Positions 63,220 to 64,000 of a stretch of DNA of 64,000 nucleotides are shown here, one piece after another. The notes beneath the pieces are model-generated. The model worked only from the letters and a program-made list of their open reading frames with translations. It searched no databases and was not told the DNA's origin. Within the stretch, counting starts at the first letter, position 1, and every line of letters starts with the position of its first letter. The position numbers and the translations under genes are program-made. Origin of the DNA: Monomorium pharaonis (lineage: Eukaryota > Arthropoda > Insecta > Hymenoptera > Formicidae); assembly GCF_013373865.1 (NCBI RefSeq), contig NC_050472.1:8737276-8801275 (forward strand). Reading direction: 5' to 3'.

Positions 63220-63647
63220 TTATGACTTGCAGGAATTTTTAATCGTGAAAATATTTGTATCGCCCGATGTTTCCCAGTTAGAGAGCAAGTAAAGTATTAT
63301 ATCGAAAGATATATACGTTTCACGATACAGTTTCGCGCTGGGATGTGGGACGCGATCGAAAACGTCGGGCAGAGAGGAGAGGCACTCTCGCGAAATAATC
63401 CTCCGTCGATAGAAGCGGAGCGGAAATCCGGCGACATAATCTAGTAGGATCGGTGACATTTCCCTAAGAGACAGGGCAATATACCGTATCCGTGAAATCT
63501 CGCGTCCAGTCGGCGTGAAGCTCGCGTTTCACGGCCTGCATAGGCGATCGCTAACGCAAGTCCGTGGAATGCACGATCCCCAACGGGTTACCGAGGACAG
63601 GATGAGAAACGGGAAGAGAGACGGAGGCCGAAGGAGAGAGGAGAGTC

Positions 63648-63896
63648 AGTCATAGAGATCGATATTCACCGCCGTCGTGGTCCAGCTACCAAGATGAGCG
63701 GTCACGATGTGCCCGTTGTCTCTGTGCGCCAACAATCTCATGCATTGTGAGCATTACCTCTCCTCGAAGGCACGAGATCGGGGTCACGGAAGGACCTCTG
63801 GACCACCGAGCACATGCGCTCGCCCTCCCCTGAGAATGCTCCTCTCTGATATTTGCCGAACGCAAACCGAATCTCTATTGCGGTACCTTAACACAG
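63648..63896 (+). promoter_or_regulatory. Candidate start site and 5' non-coding exon
   Basis: In a CpG-rich setting GAGAGTCAGTC fits the arthropod initiator TCAGT, with the presumed +1 at 63648. A good donor-like ACACAG/GTATTG follows at about 63897. Between them ATGs open only short frames (for example MSGHDVPVVS at 63694, 18 codons). It could be the first exon of a gene to the right, but no coding exon is visible. Confidence 0.2.
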
Positions 63897-64000
63897 GTAT
63901 TGTCTATAATTGCGATTACGTTTGCACGATTACGACGAATTGTTTAACCCTACGTCAATTTGCGAAAAGGGTCTCTTGCGTTTGCTGAACTTTAAGAAAA

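Noticed and set aside
1..64000. CRISPR array, bacterial operon or phage
   Set aside because: Regular repeats are microsatellites, genes are interrupted by spliceosomal introns, and no prokaryotic gene arrangement is present.

Overview
This is insect nuclear DNA. Genes are split by short AT-rich introns with GT/AG ends. AT-rich sequence alternates with CpG-rich GC patches, and microsatellites and small inverted-repeat transposons are common. The mixture suits Hymenoptera, perhaps an ant, but that assignment is inference; no species marker was recognised.

Layout. (1) 1-4.7 kb, + strand: the last four coding exons of a glyoxylate/hydroxypyruvate reductase (GRHPR). Its first exons lie left of the window. 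(2) 7.9-34.9 kb: a segmental-duplication array with three complete genes on the - strand (copies A, B and C). Each is a seven-exon F-box/LRR gene of the FBXL4 type: an N-terminal beta-sandwich-like region, then an F-box, then leucine-rich repeats. All three keep open frames across every predicted splice (704, 685 and 695 codons), so they look functional. Each unit also carries a CpG-rich module 5' of the F-box gene with a short divergent + strand ORF. (3) The array has been broken up by transposons: a 764-bp foldback element, a TTAA-flanked MITE, a 731-bp solo LTR flanked by CGAT, long palindromes, and an inverted piece at an (AC)n tract. (4) 34.9-64 kb: no gene that can be supported. It is a mosaic of AT-rich DNA and CpG-rich patches with simple repeats, a MITE nested in another MITE (45.5-45.9 kb), a foldback next to a tRNA-Ser-like relic (62.5-62.8 kb), and a possible 5' exon near the right edge.

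The most interesting part is the FBXL4-like array. The F-box exon is almost invariant among copies, exon 2 varies in length and sequence, and copy C alternates between B-like and A-like blocks within single exons, as expected from gene conversion or unequal exchange. By family knowledge, F-box proteins are substrate receptors of SCF ubiquitin ligases. What these three recognise cannot be read from the sequence.
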